This document shows positions 1-11,863 of a DNA stretch of 64,000 nucleotides, one piece after another. Within the stretch, counting starts at the first letter, position 1. Each line of letters opens with the position of its first letter. The notes below the pieces were generated by a model. The model was not told where the DNA came from. It saw nothing but the letters and a program-made list of their open reading frames with translations, and searched no databases. Both the position numbers and the translations under genes were made by a program. The DNA comes from Geitlerinema sp. PCC 7407 (lineage in GTDB: Bacteria > Cyanobacteriota > Cyanobacteriia > PCC-7407). The DNA is taken from NCBI RefSeq assembly GCF_000317045.1, contig NC_019703.1, positions 1,352,501 through 1,416,500 of the forward strand, in the 5' to 3' direction.

Positions 1-463
1 CGATCGCCTGCCGCGCTAGCACCCGCAGGATCTCGACTTGCTCATCACTGACGTCGTGAACGACCTCGTCGAGGGCGCAGATCGCCCCCAAAATCTGGCC
101 GCCCGCTGTCAGCAGCGGCACCCCCACCAGAAAGCGCAGCAGCGATCCCACCGGCAAAGGCGATCGCCCAGGAGCCGTCCCGCTCTCTTGGCTCTGGATC
201 ACCACAAAAAAATCCTGCTGGCAGGCCATGAATCGCCACAGGCGATCGCTCGCTTCGATCTGGGGAATCTCCAAATCCGCCTTGGCGCGAAACCACTGAC
301 GGGTACCATCCGCCAAATACACCAGGGCCAAGGGAGTCTGACAGGCGTGGGCGACCAAGCGCGCCAAATCGCCAAACGCCTCATTAATTGGAACTGAATG
401 CTGGGAAGGAGATAGGTCGAGCCTAGGCTCTGAGGATCTAGGCGCTTGCGATGTCATGGTCAT
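1..463 (-). CDS. GAF-domain protein, N-terminal part (runs off left edge)
   Basis: The minus-strand reading frame starts at ATG 463 (or ATG 457, same frame) and stays open to the edge, so only about 154 residues are visible. After a short polar N-terminus, residues 25-150 look like a GAF domain: a helix with LARLVAHACQTPLALVYL, a strand pair around RQWFRAKADL, and the typical closing pattern GVPLLTAGGQILGAICALDE. GAF domains of this type are common at the front of cyanobacterial sensor kinases, diguanylate cyclases and phosphatases. The output domain lies outside the window, so the function is unknown. The frame is clean, and the plus-strand ORF over it has no recognisable domain. Confidence 0.75.
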   Translation of the reverse strand, partial: MTMTSQAPRSSEPRLDLSPSQHSVPINEAFGDLARLVAHACQTPLALVYLADGTRQWFRAKADLEIPQIEASDRLWRFMACQQDFFVVIQSQESGTAPGRSPLPVGSLLRFLVGVPLLTAGGQILGAICALDEVVHDVSDEQVEILRVLARQAI

Positions 464-908
464 CTACCGTTTCACAGATTGCCGTTGGCCACGCAGTTGG
501 GACCGGTGGCCTAGAAGGAAAAAATGGGAGGCTCAGAATACGTACTTCACTCAAGCTCAAGATGACCGCAATGTCCCATGACTAGCCCTTGGGGAGCAAG
601 GGGGCTGTAACCATAGCGATTTGGAGAAGCCCTGCGGGAATTTTCAGCGGCGACGGCGGCGGTCCCAGCACCCTTAGAAATGTGCGAATCGTCAGCCGAA
701 ATGGCCCTTGCTAGAAAATGCTAGACTCCGCAGACTCTGCCTAGACAGGCTTTGGTTCGGCTCAGCGGATGACTGACAGGGGCAAATGCACGTCATGAGC
801 TGCTCTGACCTTGCCGAGTCAATATAGCGCTTCTCCCATCAAACCAGGCCAAAGGGATGGGAAGGGGGGCCACTATAATGGACGTCTAGGATTTTTTTGA
901 TAGGCAGC
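464..908. other. Intergenic region between GAF gene and prfC
   Basis: About 445 bases between divergent genes with no convincing ORF. It should carry both promoters. A perfect TATAAT lies at 874-879 on the plus strand, 30 bases before the prfC start. A short direct repeat of TGCTAGA-like sequence occurs near 708-725. No strong terminator or known RNA was recognised. Confidence 0.5.
874..879 (+). promoter_or_regulatory. -10 box upstream of prfC
   Basis: This is a perfect TATAAT, 30 bases before the ATG at 909, which would place the transcript start near 886 with a leader of about 20 bases. No good TTGACA-like -35 box is seen 16-18 bases upstream, so the assignment rests on the -10 match and position only. 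Confidence 0.45.
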
Positions 909-2537
909 ATGTCCAGCGAATTGCAAACAGAAATTCAGGAAGCCATCGATCGGCGGCGAACCTTTGCTATCATCTCGCATCCAGACGCTGGTAAAACGAC
1001 ACTGACCGAAAAGCTGCTGCTGTACGGAGGTGCGATTCACGAGGCGGGGGCAGTCAAAGCGCGTCGAGCTCAGCGCCATGCTACCTCGGACTGGATGGAA
1101 ATGGAGCAGCAGCGGGGCATTTCTATCACATCGACGGTTTTGCAATTTGCGTATCAGGGGTATCACATTAACCTGCTGGACACGCCGGGACACCAGGATT
1201 TTAGTGAAGACACCTACCGGACGCTGGCGGCGGCAGATAACGCGGTCATGCTGGAGGACGGGGCCAAGGGCCTAGAGCCCCAGACCCGCAAGCTGTTTGA
1301 AGTCTGTCGAATGCGATCGCTGCCTATCTTCACCTTCTTCAACAAGATGGACCGGCCCACCCGCGATCCCCTAGAGCTGCTCGACGAAATTGAGCAGGAG
1401 CTGGGGCTGCAGACCTATGCGGTGAACTGGCCCATCGGCACAGGCGATCGCTTCAAGGGCGTATTCGATCGCCGCACGCGCCAGGTCCACCTGTTTGAGC
1501 GGACGGCTCACGGTAAGCGCATTGCGGGAGAGACCGTCTTTGACGCCAATGACCCCCGCCTCAAGGATCTGATCGAGCCGGCCATCTATGGGCAGTTCCA
1601 GGAGGAGCTGGAGCTGATCGAAGGGGCAGCCGCTGAACTTGATATCGAAAAAGTCCACGCGGGCCAAATGACCCCGGTTTTCTTTGGCAGCGCCATGACC
1701 AACTTTGGCGTGGAGCTGTTCCTCGATGCCTTCCTGGACTACGCCCTCAAGCCGGGGCCGCGCCGCAGCTCGATCGGAGAAGTAGACCCCAGCTATCCGG
1801 AGTTTTCGGGCTTTGTCTTCAAGCTCCAGGCCAACATGGACACGCGCCACCGCGATCGCATTGCCTTCATTCGCGTGTGCTCGGGCAAGTTCGAAAAAGA
1901 CATGACGGTCAACCACGCGCGATCGGGCAAAATGGTGCGTCTGTCCCGCCCCCAAAAGCTGTTTGGCCAAGACCGCGAGTCGATTATTACGGCCTATCCC
2001 GGAGACGTGATCGGCCTGAACAATCCGGGGGCTTTTGCCATTGGCGACACCATCTATAGCGGCCCTCAGCTGGAATACGACGGCATTCCGTGCTTCTCGC
2101 CGGAGCTGTTTGCCTATCTCAGAAACCCTAATCCCTCGAAGTTTAAGCAGTTCCATAAGGGCGTCTCGGAGCTGCGGGAAGAAGGCGCGGTGCAAATCAT
2201 GTACTCCATGGATGATGCCAAGCGCGACCCGATCCTGGCGGCGGTGGGTCAGCTTCAGTTTGAGGTGGTGCAGTTCCGCCTGCAAAACGAGTACGGCGTC
2301 GAAACGCAGCTGGAGCTGCTGCCCTACAACCTTGCACGCTGGGTCGAGGAGGGCTGGCCAGCCCTAGAGCAGCTGGGCCGCATTTTCAACGTGGCGACGG
2401 TCAAGGATAGCTGGGGCCGACCAGTGCTGCTGTTCCGCAATGAGTGGAATTTGCAGCAGTTCCAGGCCGACAATCCCAAGCTCAGCCTGAAGGCGATCGC
2501 GCCTGTGACGGCAGGCCAGGAACCCATTTCGGTCTAG
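909..2537 (+). CDS. prfC: Peptide chain release factor 3
   Basis: RF3 is a cytosolic translational GTPase that removes RF1/RF2 from the ribosome after peptide release. Counting from ATG 909 the protein has 542 residues, near the family length. The P-loop SHPDAGKT is at 23-30, the G2 region with RGISIT at 69-74, DTPGH at 91-95 and NKMD at 145-148. The C-terminal part matches RF3 rather than EF-G or the LepA/TypA families (VMYSMDD-like segment, [20 protein letters not shown]). A TTG at 897 in the same frame could extend it by four residues, but ATG 909 fits family N-termini better. It is likely monocistronic or co-transcribed with the membrane protein 38 bases downstream. Confidence 0.96.
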   Translation: MSSELQTEIQEAIDRRRTFAIISHPDAGKTTLTEKLLLYGGAIHEAGAVKARRAQRHATSDWMEMEQQRGISITSTVLQFAYQGYHINLLDTPGHQDFSEDTYRTLAAADNAVMLEDGAKGLEPQTRKLFEVCRMRSLPIFTFFNKMDRPTRDPLELLDEIEQELGLQTYAVNWPIGTGDRFKGVFDRRTRQVHLFERTAHGKRIAGETVFDANDPRLKDLIEPAIYGQFQEELELIEGAAAELDIEKVHAGQMTPVFFGSAMTNFGVELFLDAFLDYALKPGPRRSSIGEVDPSYPEFSGFVFKLQANMDTRHRDRIAFIRVCSGKFEKDMTVNHARSGKMVRLSRPQKLFGQDRESIITAYPGDVIGLNNPGAFAIGDTIYSGPQLEYDGIPCFSPELFAYLRNPNPSKFKQFHKGVSELREEGAVQIMYSMDDAKRDPILAAVGQLQFEVVQFRLQNEYGVETQLELLPYNLARWVEEGWPALEQLGRIFNVATVKDSWGRPVLLFRNEWNLQQFQADNPKLSLKAIAPVTAGQEPISV

Positions 2538-2575
2538 ATGCTAGGCTGAAGCGAGCTTGAAGGGGGCACGCTGTT

Positions 2576-5098
2576 ATGGTCCATCCCGGTTCTGATGCCA
2601 AGGGGCCCGATACTGCTGGGCTGTCGCAGCAGCTTGAACAAGGGCTTGCTGCCCTCAAGCAGGGTGACTATGCCGGGTCGATCGCGCCGCTAATGGCAGT
2701 AGAGCGATCGCACCCCAACCCGACCGTGGTGCTGCGATCGCGTCAGGCTTTGGCGGTGGCCTTTGACCGGCTAGGACAGCCTGCGAAGGCCCTGCCCTAT
2801 GCCCAGTCTCTGGCCCAAAGCGCCCAGCCTCCCCTCAAGGCTTGGGGCGATCGCACCGTCGCTAGCTTGCTAGAGCGCTACCCAGAACTGGCTCAATCTC
2901 AGCCGGGACCTGCGGCAGGCGACCTGACGGGGTTCGTGCCCCTCGATGCTTCGCCCTCTCTTGCGCCGATCCGCCCAGCGAATCCGCCAGCTCCTCCTGG
3001 AGACGCTACGGGCTTTGTGCCCCTGGAGGCGGGAGCGACGCCTGTGCAGCCTGCTCCGCCCCAGCCCCGCCGTTCGCGTCCTTCCCCGACGCTACCGCCG
3101 ACAGCCCTCCCCCAGGCCGCCTCAGCCCCCTCTCAGCCTGCGGCGAAAGCGCCAGTGTCTCCGGCGCCAGACTCAGCGCTCGAAAGCGCTGCCCCTGCTG
3201 CCCCATCGCCCCGCGCAACGCCTCCCGAAGAAGCAGTCCCGGCGGCTGTGCCCCACGTCTGGCAGCAGGCGGGGCGCGCCCAACAGTGGCGATCGCTGCG
3301 CAAGGCAAAACTGGGACAGCTGTGGGCGATTCAGCTTCTGAGCGCGCTTGCCTTTCTGTGGCTCACGCGCTTTCTGCTCTCCCTCAGCGTGGAGTGGCTG
3401 TACTGGCTGTCAGGGCAGGTCCCGCTTCTCCCCCGATTTACCTTTTTGTCCCCTGTGCTCCAGAATCCGGGGCGATTTGCCTGGGCTCTAGTGGGTCTGG
3501 TGCTGCTGGCCCTGCCGTGGCTGATGGATGTCTGGCTGCGCTTGATTTATGGTCTCCAGCCCTTGTCCCCCAAGGCCCTCAGCGACTACAGCCCTGAGGC
3601 GACTAAGCTTCTGCGCCAGCGATCGCGCCAGTGGAAAGTCGATCCGCTGAAGCTGGGACTTTTGCCCCTAGATGCGCCGCTAATTTTCACCTATGGTCAT
3701 CTGCGGCGCACGGCTCGCATTGTCGTCAGTCAAGGGCTCCTGCGTCAGCTCAGCGACGATGAAATCGCCGCTCTCTACGCTGTGGAGATGGGCCACGTAG
3801 AGCAGTGGAGCTTTGGGATTCTCTCGGGGCTGGTGCTGTTCCTTCAGATTCCCTATGGCCTGTACTGGGGATTTGCCCAAGTGGGCGATCGCCTGCCGAC
3901 CTGGCTGCGCCAGTCGCCCATTCCCGCCTTTTTGCGCCAGCGATCGCTGGTGTCTTTCTTCCAGGGCATTGCCGCCGTCAGCAGCAGCCTGAGCTATGGC
4001 GTCTTTTGGCTGTTGCGCTGGCCCCTGCTGTGGCTGAGCCGCACCCGCAGCTACTACAGCGATCGCGCCGCAGCCGAACTGACCGGCAACCCCAACGGCC
4101 TCACCCGCGCCCTGCTCAAGATTGCCTCGGGCACCGCTCAGGCGCTCCAGCAGCAGCAAAAAACCCCCTACGCCCTCGAAGCCTTTGAGCTGCTGGCGCC
4201 TTTGGGGTACTGCACTGCTGCGACCCTCGGCAGCCTGGGCGCGATCGCCCCCTTTGAGACGGTTCTCGAGTGGGAGCGACAAAATCCCCAGCGCCACTGG
4301 CTCGCCCTCAACAACGCTCACCCTCCCACCGGCGATCGCCTCCAGTTGCTTGCTCTCTACGCCCAGTTTTGGCAGATCGACAGTGAGCTGCGCTGGCCAA
4401 CCCTGGCCAAACCCGCCCCCGCCAAAATGGCCCTCCTAGCCGGGCTTTCGCCCGCAGAGCAGCAGCGCCTTCTCCAGCAAGGAATGCCATTCTTCGGCGT
4501 CTTCTTGGGCTTCTGCTTTGCCGCCACGCTCTGGTTGGTGGGCTGGCTGGGCGATTCGCTGGGCAATCCGGGCCTGGCCTGGATGGCGGGCGATCGCACC
4601 TTGCTCCTGGGCTGCGCGCTGCTCGGGTTTGGCCTGGGCACCATTCTGCGCATCAACCGATTTTTCCCCGACTTGCCGCCGGCCTCAGCGGGCGATCGCG
4701 CGACCCTCCCCAGCCTGCTCAGCTCCACCCCCGCCTTGCCCATCGACAGCCATCCTGTGCGCCTCTCCGGTCAGCTCTTGGGCCGCCCCGGCTTCAGCAA
4801 TGCCTGGGGTCAAGACCTCTATCTCCAGACCGCCCAGGGCCTAGTTCGTCTGCACTGCTGCTCCCCCCTTGGTCCCCTGGGAGTTGCCCTGATGCCCGTG
4901 ACGCGCCCGCAGCCCCTGCTGCATCAGCCCGTGATGGTTACCGGCTGGTTTCGCCGCGGCCTGACCCCCTGGATCGATGTTGAGATGATTCGCAGCGGGC
5001 ATCGCACCAACAGCCAAAGCTTTCACCCCGTTTGGTCGACCCTGGTTGGCAGCGCGATCGCCCTCTGGGGGATTTACATCATCTACCAAGGGGGATAG
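2576..5098 (+). CDS. M48-peptidase-like integral membrane protein with degenerate zinc motif
   Basis: This 840-residue protein has a TPR-like N-terminus (about 15-110, two helical hairpins including LKQGDYAGSIAPL), a long Pro/Ala-rich linker (about 115-230), then several membrane spans around a domain resembling M48 (HtpX/Ste24) peptidases. Where those enzymes carry HEXXH, this protein reads VEMGHVEQ (about residue 402), so the first zinc His and the catalytic Glu context are changed. A second conserved patch, SRTRSYYSDRAAAELTGNPNGLTRALLKIA, corresponds to the family's downstream ExxxD region. The C-terminus has more hydrophobic segments and a beta-rich tail. By homology it is annotated as a Zn-dependent protease; from the sequence I would call it a probable pseudo-peptidase or membrane scaffold. 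Confidence 0.8.
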   Translation: MVHPGSDAKGPDTAGLSQQLEQGLAALKQGDYAGSIAPLMAVERSHPNPTVVLRSRQALAVAFDRLGQPAKALPYAQSLAQSAQPPLKAWGDRTVASLLERYPELAQSQPGPAAGDLTGFVPLDASPSLAPIRPANPPAPPGDATGFVPLEAGATPVQPAPPQPRRSRPSPTLPPTALPQAASAPSQPAAKAPVSPAPDSALESAAPAAPSPRATPPEEAVPAAVPHVWQQAGRAQQWRSLRKAKLGQLWAIQLLSALAFLWLTRFLLSLSVEWLYWLSGQVPLLPRFTFLSPVLQNPGRFAWALVGLVLLALPWLMDVWLRLIYGLQPLSPKALSDYSPEATKLLRQRSRQWKVDPLKLGLLPLDAPLIFTYGHLRRTARIVVSQGLLRQLSDDEIAALYAVEMGHVEQWSFGILSGLVLFLQIPYGLYWGFAQVGDRLPTWLRQSPIPAFLRQRSLVSFFQGIAAVSSSLSYGVFWLLRWPLLWLSRTRSYYSDRAAAELTGNPNGLTRALLKIASGTAQALQQQQKTPYALEAFELLAPLGYCTAATLGSLGAIAPFETVLEWERQNPQRHWLALNNAHPPTGDRLQLLALYAQFWQIDSELRWPTLAKPAPAKMALLAGLSPAEQQRLLQQGMPFFGVFLGFCFAATLWLVGWLGDSLGNPGLAWMAGDRTLLLGCALLGFGLGTILRINRFFPDLPPASAGDRATLPSLLSSTPALPIDSHPVRLSGQLLGRPGFSNAWGQDLYLQTAQGLVRLHCCSPLGPLGVALMPVTRPQPLLHQPVMVTGWFRRGLTPWIDVEMIRSGHRTNSQSFHPVWSTLVGSAIALWGIYIIYQGG

Positions 5099-5260
5099 CC
5101 GCCAGATGTAACGAAAAGTTGCCGTTGTGAGCAATTTGATGTTACATTCCTTCATAAAGGAATCCACTTTACCTTGACGTGGCTCAATATTCAGCGCCAT
5201 TTACCGGCCCATTGGTCGTCTTGGTATCAGGTTTTCCTCCTCCCAACACAGCAAGCTTAG

Positions 5261-5285
5261 CCAGCCGAACCCTCGGCTGGTTTTT
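5261..5285 (+). terminator. Rho-independent terminator
   Basis: A perfect 8-bp stem CCAGCCGA / TCGGCTGG with loop ACCC is followed directly by TTTTT. It lies 160 bases beyond the stop of the M48-like gene, so it ends either a long 3' UTR or a separate small RNA. Confidence 0.85.
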
Positions 5286-5807
5286 GTATCAAATAGCCTC
5301 CAGAAATCTAGAGATTTTCGCGATCGAATCCGATTTTCCTGACAAAAAATCGATTCTCCGTAGTCTCCACAATTTTCATTTAAGACAAAATGTCTTACCT
5401 TTCTCGACCTCTAAAAACCAGGCCCATTCTAGTGTTTAAGGATGCCCTGTCCAACTTAAGGATGAAATCTGCAACTAAAGCTAGCTCGGTACTAAACGGC
5501 GTGATACCTTATTGAATGGCACAAAAATTTAGATGAAGCAGTTGCAGCAGATCAAAGCACGATTTAGCAAAGCCAAAAAGTCTTGACCGAAGCGATTAAT
5601 GTCGCGATCGCCCGGAGTGGCCAGTAGTGACTTTGACATCGCCTCGTCCTAAAAAAGTTGAGCAATATGGCAAGCAGCTAGCGTGGTTTATGCCTGAGTG
5701 GCGTGTGCAGAAGAGGCCCATGGGAAGGAGGTTACCCGCTGATTCTGCTGAGCCTTTAACTAATACTTTGCCAAAGTTTTTAATCAAGTTTGTCTAGATC
5801 AGCACCT

Positions 5808-5812
5808 GGAGG
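5808..5812 (+). promoter_or_regulatory. Ribosome binding site of the RRM gene
   Basis: GGAGG lies 11 bases before ATG 5824 and supports that start. Confidence 0.7.
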
Positions 5813-5823
5813 TATCGATTCGT

Positions 5824-6276
5824 ATGCCGATTCGTCTCTACGTGGGCAATCTGCCCAAAGACCTGGATCGCCAAGAGCTAGAAGCTGCATTTGCAGAAGC
5901 TGGTGAACTACTGGCGATCAAGGTAATTACCGACCGTAAAACCAACAAGTGTCGGGGATTTGGCTTCATCACCGTCAAGAGTGATGAGGAAGCTGATGAA
6001 GTCATTGAGAAATTCAATGGCTACCAAGTCAAGGATTGTGCAATCAAGATCGAGAAGGCGCTGCCTCGCTCGAAGGGCAAAGAAGAAGGCGCTGCACCTG
6101 CACCCTCGAACGCTGGCGGCGGTGCTCGTCGCAAGGGCGGCAGCGGTGGCGGTGGTGGCAAAGCCCGCCGCAGCACGACCTCTACGACGTCGGATGCGGT
6201 GCAGCCTGATCCGCGCTGGGCTCAAGACCTAGAGAAGTTGAAGGAACTGTTGGCCGCTCAAACGACGACCAACTAA
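5824..6276 (+). CDS. RRM-type RNA-binding protein
   Basis: A cytosolic RNA-binding protein of 150 residues. A single RRM fills residues 3-80, with RNP2 LYVGNL at 5-10 and RNP1 CRGFGFITV at 43-51, both intact with their aromatic RNA contacts. A Gly/Arg/Ser-rich linker (about 95-120) and a short C-terminal helix (PRWAQDLEKLKELLAAQ) follow. Cyanobacterial Rbp proteins of this build bind mRNAs, and several are cold-induced or help localise thylakoid-protein transcripts; which subtype this is cannot be told here. A long leader upstream and a hairpin-rich 3' region downstream suggest post-transcriptional control of its own mRNA. Confidence 0.93.
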   Translation: MPIRLYVGNLPKDLDRQELEAAFAEAGELLAIKVITDRKTNKCRGFGFITVKSDEEADEVIEKFNGYQVKDCAIKIEKALPRSKGKEEGAAPAPSNAGGGARRKGGSGGGGGKARRSTTSTTSDAVQPDPRWAQDLEKLKELLAAQTTTN

Positions 6277-6367
6277 GTTGCTTTTTACTTTCGGCTTGAT
6301 GCCTAAGGTCTGTCTAGACAGCTAGCCTATGGCTTCAAGCTGACTCGGAATCGGCATAACTGATGAG

Positions 6368-6422
6368 CTAGAGCTTGGTTCTGCGGGGCGGCTAGGAAGC
6401 CGCTGGCAAGACTAGGCTCTAG
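6368..6422 (+). other. Hairpin in the 3' region of the RRM gene
   Basis: CTAGAGC (6368-6374) pairs with GCTCTAG (6416-6422), CTTG with CAAG inside it, and GCGGC with GCCGC at the tip, giving a branched or bulged hairpin about 55 bases long. A second 6-bp stem GGACGC / GCGTCC follows at about 6433-6466, before the terminator. Confidence 0.5.
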
Positions 6423-6504
6423 TTCCATTTTTGGGACGCAGTGCTGCAAAAATCTTGGCGTCCTGGAGCTGCAGCGTTGAGGCCGAGAGCGAGTAAATTG
6501 CCCT

Positions 6505-6550
6505 AAAGCATTGCCCGGCGTGCAGTCATGCGCCGGGCAATGCTTTTAAA
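6505..6550. terminator. Strong bidirectional terminator between RRM gene and crt operon
   Basis: A perfect 16-bp stem (6505-6520 with 6531-6546, core GCATTGCCCGGCG / CGCCGGGCAATGC) with a 10-base loop ends in TTTT on the plus strand and has TTT on the minus strand. It separates the convergent RRM gene and the crtB-distal gene. Confidence 0.9.
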
Positions 6551-6585
6551 GACAAAAATAAAGAACTAAAAAGGCCCGTAGAGTC

Positions 6586-6972
6586 TTACCAGCTCAGCTT
6601 GAGCCAGCTTTGCAAGTGAGCTTGTAGTTCCTGGGCGAAGGCGTCCCGCTGTGCGAAGCGATCGGTGCGCACAGGCTTGCGATCGTTGTCTAGGGTCCAT
6701 CCATAGTCGCTGCTGAGGCGCAGCTTGTTCTGCCAGTCGGCGACGGAGATAATAAGCTGCTCTGCGGGGCTGTTGTCGTAGTCACAGACCCGGAAAACAT
6801 AGTTGAAGGTGTTCTGGCTCGCGGCGGCCACGGTGGATGGCTGGCCGTAGAGTTCTTTCAGGCGATCGCCCACTTGCTGGGTCAATTCTGGCTGATCGAT
6901 CTCGGTCAGGGTCCGCACTGCCAAGGTCAAGGCAAAATAGAATTCCTCGACCGGAATAAACTCAAGCTGCAT
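6586..6972 (-). CDS. Conserved hypothetical protein downstream of crtB
   Basis: With the start at ATG 6972 the product has 128 residues. The frame extends upstream to 7128, but that part lies inside crtB and is probably not translated. The sequence begins MQLEFIPVEEFYFALTLA and contains an acidic helix (TEIDQPELTQQVGDRLKELYG), then a beta-rich half with FRVCDYDN and a C-terminal amphipathic helix. No signal peptide or membrane span is seen. The gap to the crtB stop is 11 bases, so it is very likely the third gene of the carotenoid operon. I do not recognise the family; a link with carotenoid enzymes is inference from position. Confidence 0.7.
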   Translation of the reverse strand: MQLEFIPVEEFYFALTLAVRTLTEIDQPELTQQVGDRLKELYGQPSTVAAASQNTFNYVFRVCDYDNSPAEQLIISVADWQNKLRLSSDYGWTLDNDRKPVRTDRFAQRDAFAQELQAHLQSWLKLSW

Positions 6973-6983
6973 AAACGTCAATT

Positions 6984-9775
<2,792 letters not shown>

Positions 9776-11770
9776 ATGGGTAAAGTAGTCGGCATTGACT
9801 TGGGGACCACGAACTCAGTCGTCGCCGTAATGGAAGGCGGGAAACCCGTTGTCATTGCCAACGCTGAAGGAATGCGCACGACTCCCTCCGTGGTGGGTTT
9901 CAGTAAAGAAGGGGAGCGTTTGGTTGGCCAAATGGCGCGTCGCCAGACCGTGCTCAACCCTCAGAATACTTTCTACGGCGTCAAGCGCTTCATGGGTCGC
10001 AAGTATTCTGAGCTGACCCCGGCCTCCAAGCGCGTTCCGTACACCATTCGCCGTGACGAAAACGCCAATATTCGCATCAAGTGCCCTCGGCTAGAGCGCG
10101 ACTTTGCGCCAGAGGAAATTTCCGCCATGGTCCTGCGGAAGCTGGCCGATGAGGCGAGTCGCTACCTGGGGCAGCCGGTGACGGGGGCGGTCATTACGGT
10201 GCCGGCCTATTTTAATGACTCTCAGCGGCAGGCAACGCGGGACGCGGGCCGGATTGCGGGGCTGGAGGTGAAGCGGATTCTCAATGAGCCCACGGCGGCG
10301 TCCTTGGCCTACGGTCTTGATCGGGCGAATAACCAAACGATCTTGGTGTTTGATTTGGGCGGCGGCACCTTTGATGTGTCGGTGCTGGAGGTCGGTGATG
10401 GGGTGTTCGAGGTCAAGGCCACAAGCGGCGATACGCAGCTGGGGGGCAATGACTTTGATGAGAAGATTGTCGACTGGCTGGCGGACCAGTTTTTGGAGGC
10501 AGAGGGGGTCGATCTGCGGCGCGATCGCCAGGCGCTCCAGCGTCTGACCGAGGCCTCGGAGAAGGCCAAGATTGAGCTCTCTGGCGTCAACGTTACTGAC
10601 ATTAACCTGCCGTTCATCACGGCGACGGCGGACGGTCCCAAGCATTTGGAGACGCGGCTCACGCGGGTGCAGTTTGAGGATCTGTGCCGCGATCTGGTGG
10701 AGCGACTGCGCTATCCCGTAAAGCAGGCGCTCGCCGATGCGGGCCTGTCGCCCAACGCCATCGATGAGGTGGTGCTGGTGGGGGGCTCGACCCGGATGCC
10801 GATGGTGCAAGACTTGGTGCGATCGCTGGTGGACCTAGAGCCCAATCAGAACGTCAACCCCGACGAGGTGGTGGCGGTGGGCGCTGCGATCCAGGCGGGG
10901 ATTCTGGGCGGTGAAGTAAAAGATATTTTGCTGCTCGATGTGACACCGCTGTCGATGGGTCTGGAGACGATCGGCGGCGTCATGAAGAAAATCATTCCGC
11001 GCAATACGACGATTCCGGTGCGCCGCTCGGATATTTTCTCGACGTCCGAAAATAACCAAAGCGTGGTGGAAGTCCATGTCCTCCAGGGAGAGCGGGATAT
11101 TGCCTCGGGCAACAAGTCCCTGGGCCGCTTCAAGCTGACGGGGATTCCGCCGGCGCCGCGCGGGGTGCCTCAGGTCCAGATTTCCTTCGACATCGATGCG
11201 AACGGCATCTTGCAGGTGATGGCCCTGGACAAGACGACGGGGCGGGAGCAAGGCCTGACCATTCAGGGCGCTTCGACGCTGTCGACGGAAGAGGTCGAGC
11301 AGATGATCCGGGAGGCGGAGGAGTTCGCTGAGAGCGATCGCCTCAAGAAGGCCCGCGTTGACAAGCGCAACAAGGCAGAGGCGATCGCCCTCAAGGCGGA
11401 GCGCAAGCTGCGGGAGGTGGCCCTGGACTTTGGCATGTACTTTGCTAGCGATCGCCGCAAGAAAATCGAAGGGCTGATCCGAGAGCTGCGCGAGTGCCTC
11501 GATCAAGAGGACGATCGCGGCGTGGATCTGGCCCAAGCCGATCTCCAGGATGCTCTCTACGAGCTAGACCGCGAGGTGCGAATCAGCATCCAGGACGAAG
11601 AAGAAGAGGGCTTCTTTGAGCCGCTGCGCCGGACGTTTTCGGGCGATCGCGATCGCGATCGCCGACGAGACGATCGCCCCTTGTACGGGGGCAGCTCCGG
11701 CAGTCGCTCCGGGACCAGCACCTACAATTACGATAACGATGAGTGGGATGATGACGACGACTGGCTCTAG
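9776..11770 (+). CDS. dnaK: Hsp70 chaperone DnaK (DnaK1-like)
   Basis: A 664-residue Hsp70. The ATPase domain covers about 1-385 with [13 protein letters not shown] at the start, [14 protein letters not shown] near 190 and [14 protein letters not shown] near 330. The substrate domain has the Hsp70 beta-sandwich pattern ([38 protein letters not shown]). The C-terminal lid is shorter than in E. coli DnaK and ends in a charged, low-complexity tail ([10 protein letters not shown], then [10 protein letters not shown]), which resembles cyanobacterial DnaK1 and lacks the EEVD-like or standard bacterial tail. A run of overlapping HIP1 octamers (11641-11662) encodes the Asp-Arg repeat in the tail. The J-protein gene follows 93 bases downstream. 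Confidence 0.96.
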   Translation: MGKVVGIDLGTTNSVVAVMEGGKPVVIANAEGMRTTPSVVGFSKEGERLVGQMARRQTVLNPQNTFYGVKRFMGRKYSELTPASKRVPYTIRRDENANIRIKCPRLERDFAPEEISAMVLRKLADEASRYLGQPVTGAVITVPAYFNDSQRQATRDAGRIAGLEVKRILNEPTAASLAYGLDRANNQTILVFDLGGGTFDVSVLEVGDGVFEVKATSGDTQLGGNDFDEKIVDWLADQFLEAEGVDLRRDRQALQRLTEASEKAKIELSGVNVTDINLPFITATADGPKHLETRLTRVQFEDLCRDLVERLRYPVKQALADAGLSPNAIDEVVLVGGSTRMPMVQDLVRSLVDLEPNQNVNPDEVVAVGAAIQAGILGGEVKDILLLDVTPLSMGLETIGGVMKKIIPRNTTIPVRRSDIFSTSENNQSVVEVHVLQGERDIASGNKSLGRFKLTGIPPAPRGVPQVQISFDIDANGILQVMALDKTTGREQGLTIQGASTLSTEEVEQMIREAEEFAESDRLKKARVDKRNKAEAIALKAERKLREVALDFGMYFASDRRKKIEGLIRELRECLDQEDDRGVDLAQADLQDALYELDREVRISIQDEEEEGFFEPLRRTFSGDRDRDRRRDDRPLYGGSSGSRSGTSTYNYDNDEWDDDDDWL

Positions 11771-11863
11771 TCTGGCTCCTGGGCGATCGCCCAGTTGAGT
11801 CATCGGCCTGTCGGCTGCTCTCCTTTTTCCCTGTTCTAGCTTTTTCACCTGCCTCCTACGTTC

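Larger units (their letters stand above)
5099..5823. other. 725-base gap with hairpins and a terminator
   Basis: There is no convincing gene here; the reading frame at 5179-5439 has no family features or ribosome site. Visible structures are a 7-bp hairpin at 5146-5163, a strong terminator at 5261-5285, and a 7-3-7 inverted repeat TAAGACA-AAA-TGTCTTA at 5381-5397. The segment from about 5105 to 5285 could be a small RNA or a 3' UTR of the upstream gene. The rest, 5400-5800, is AT-richer and presumably holds the promoter and leader of the RNA-binding protein gene. Confidence 0.5.

Noticed and set aside
600-640. GGGGCTGTAA, resembling the 5' end of tmRNA
   Set aside because: No tag ORF and no matching 3' acceptor end nearby; chance match.
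1371-2285. 304-residue ORF antisense to prfC
   Set aside because: Long because of high GC and codon bias of the real gene on the other strand; no domain or ribosome site.
5179-5439. 86-residue ORF in the gap before the RRM gene
   Set aside because: It runs through the terminator at 5261, has no ribosome site and no family likeness.
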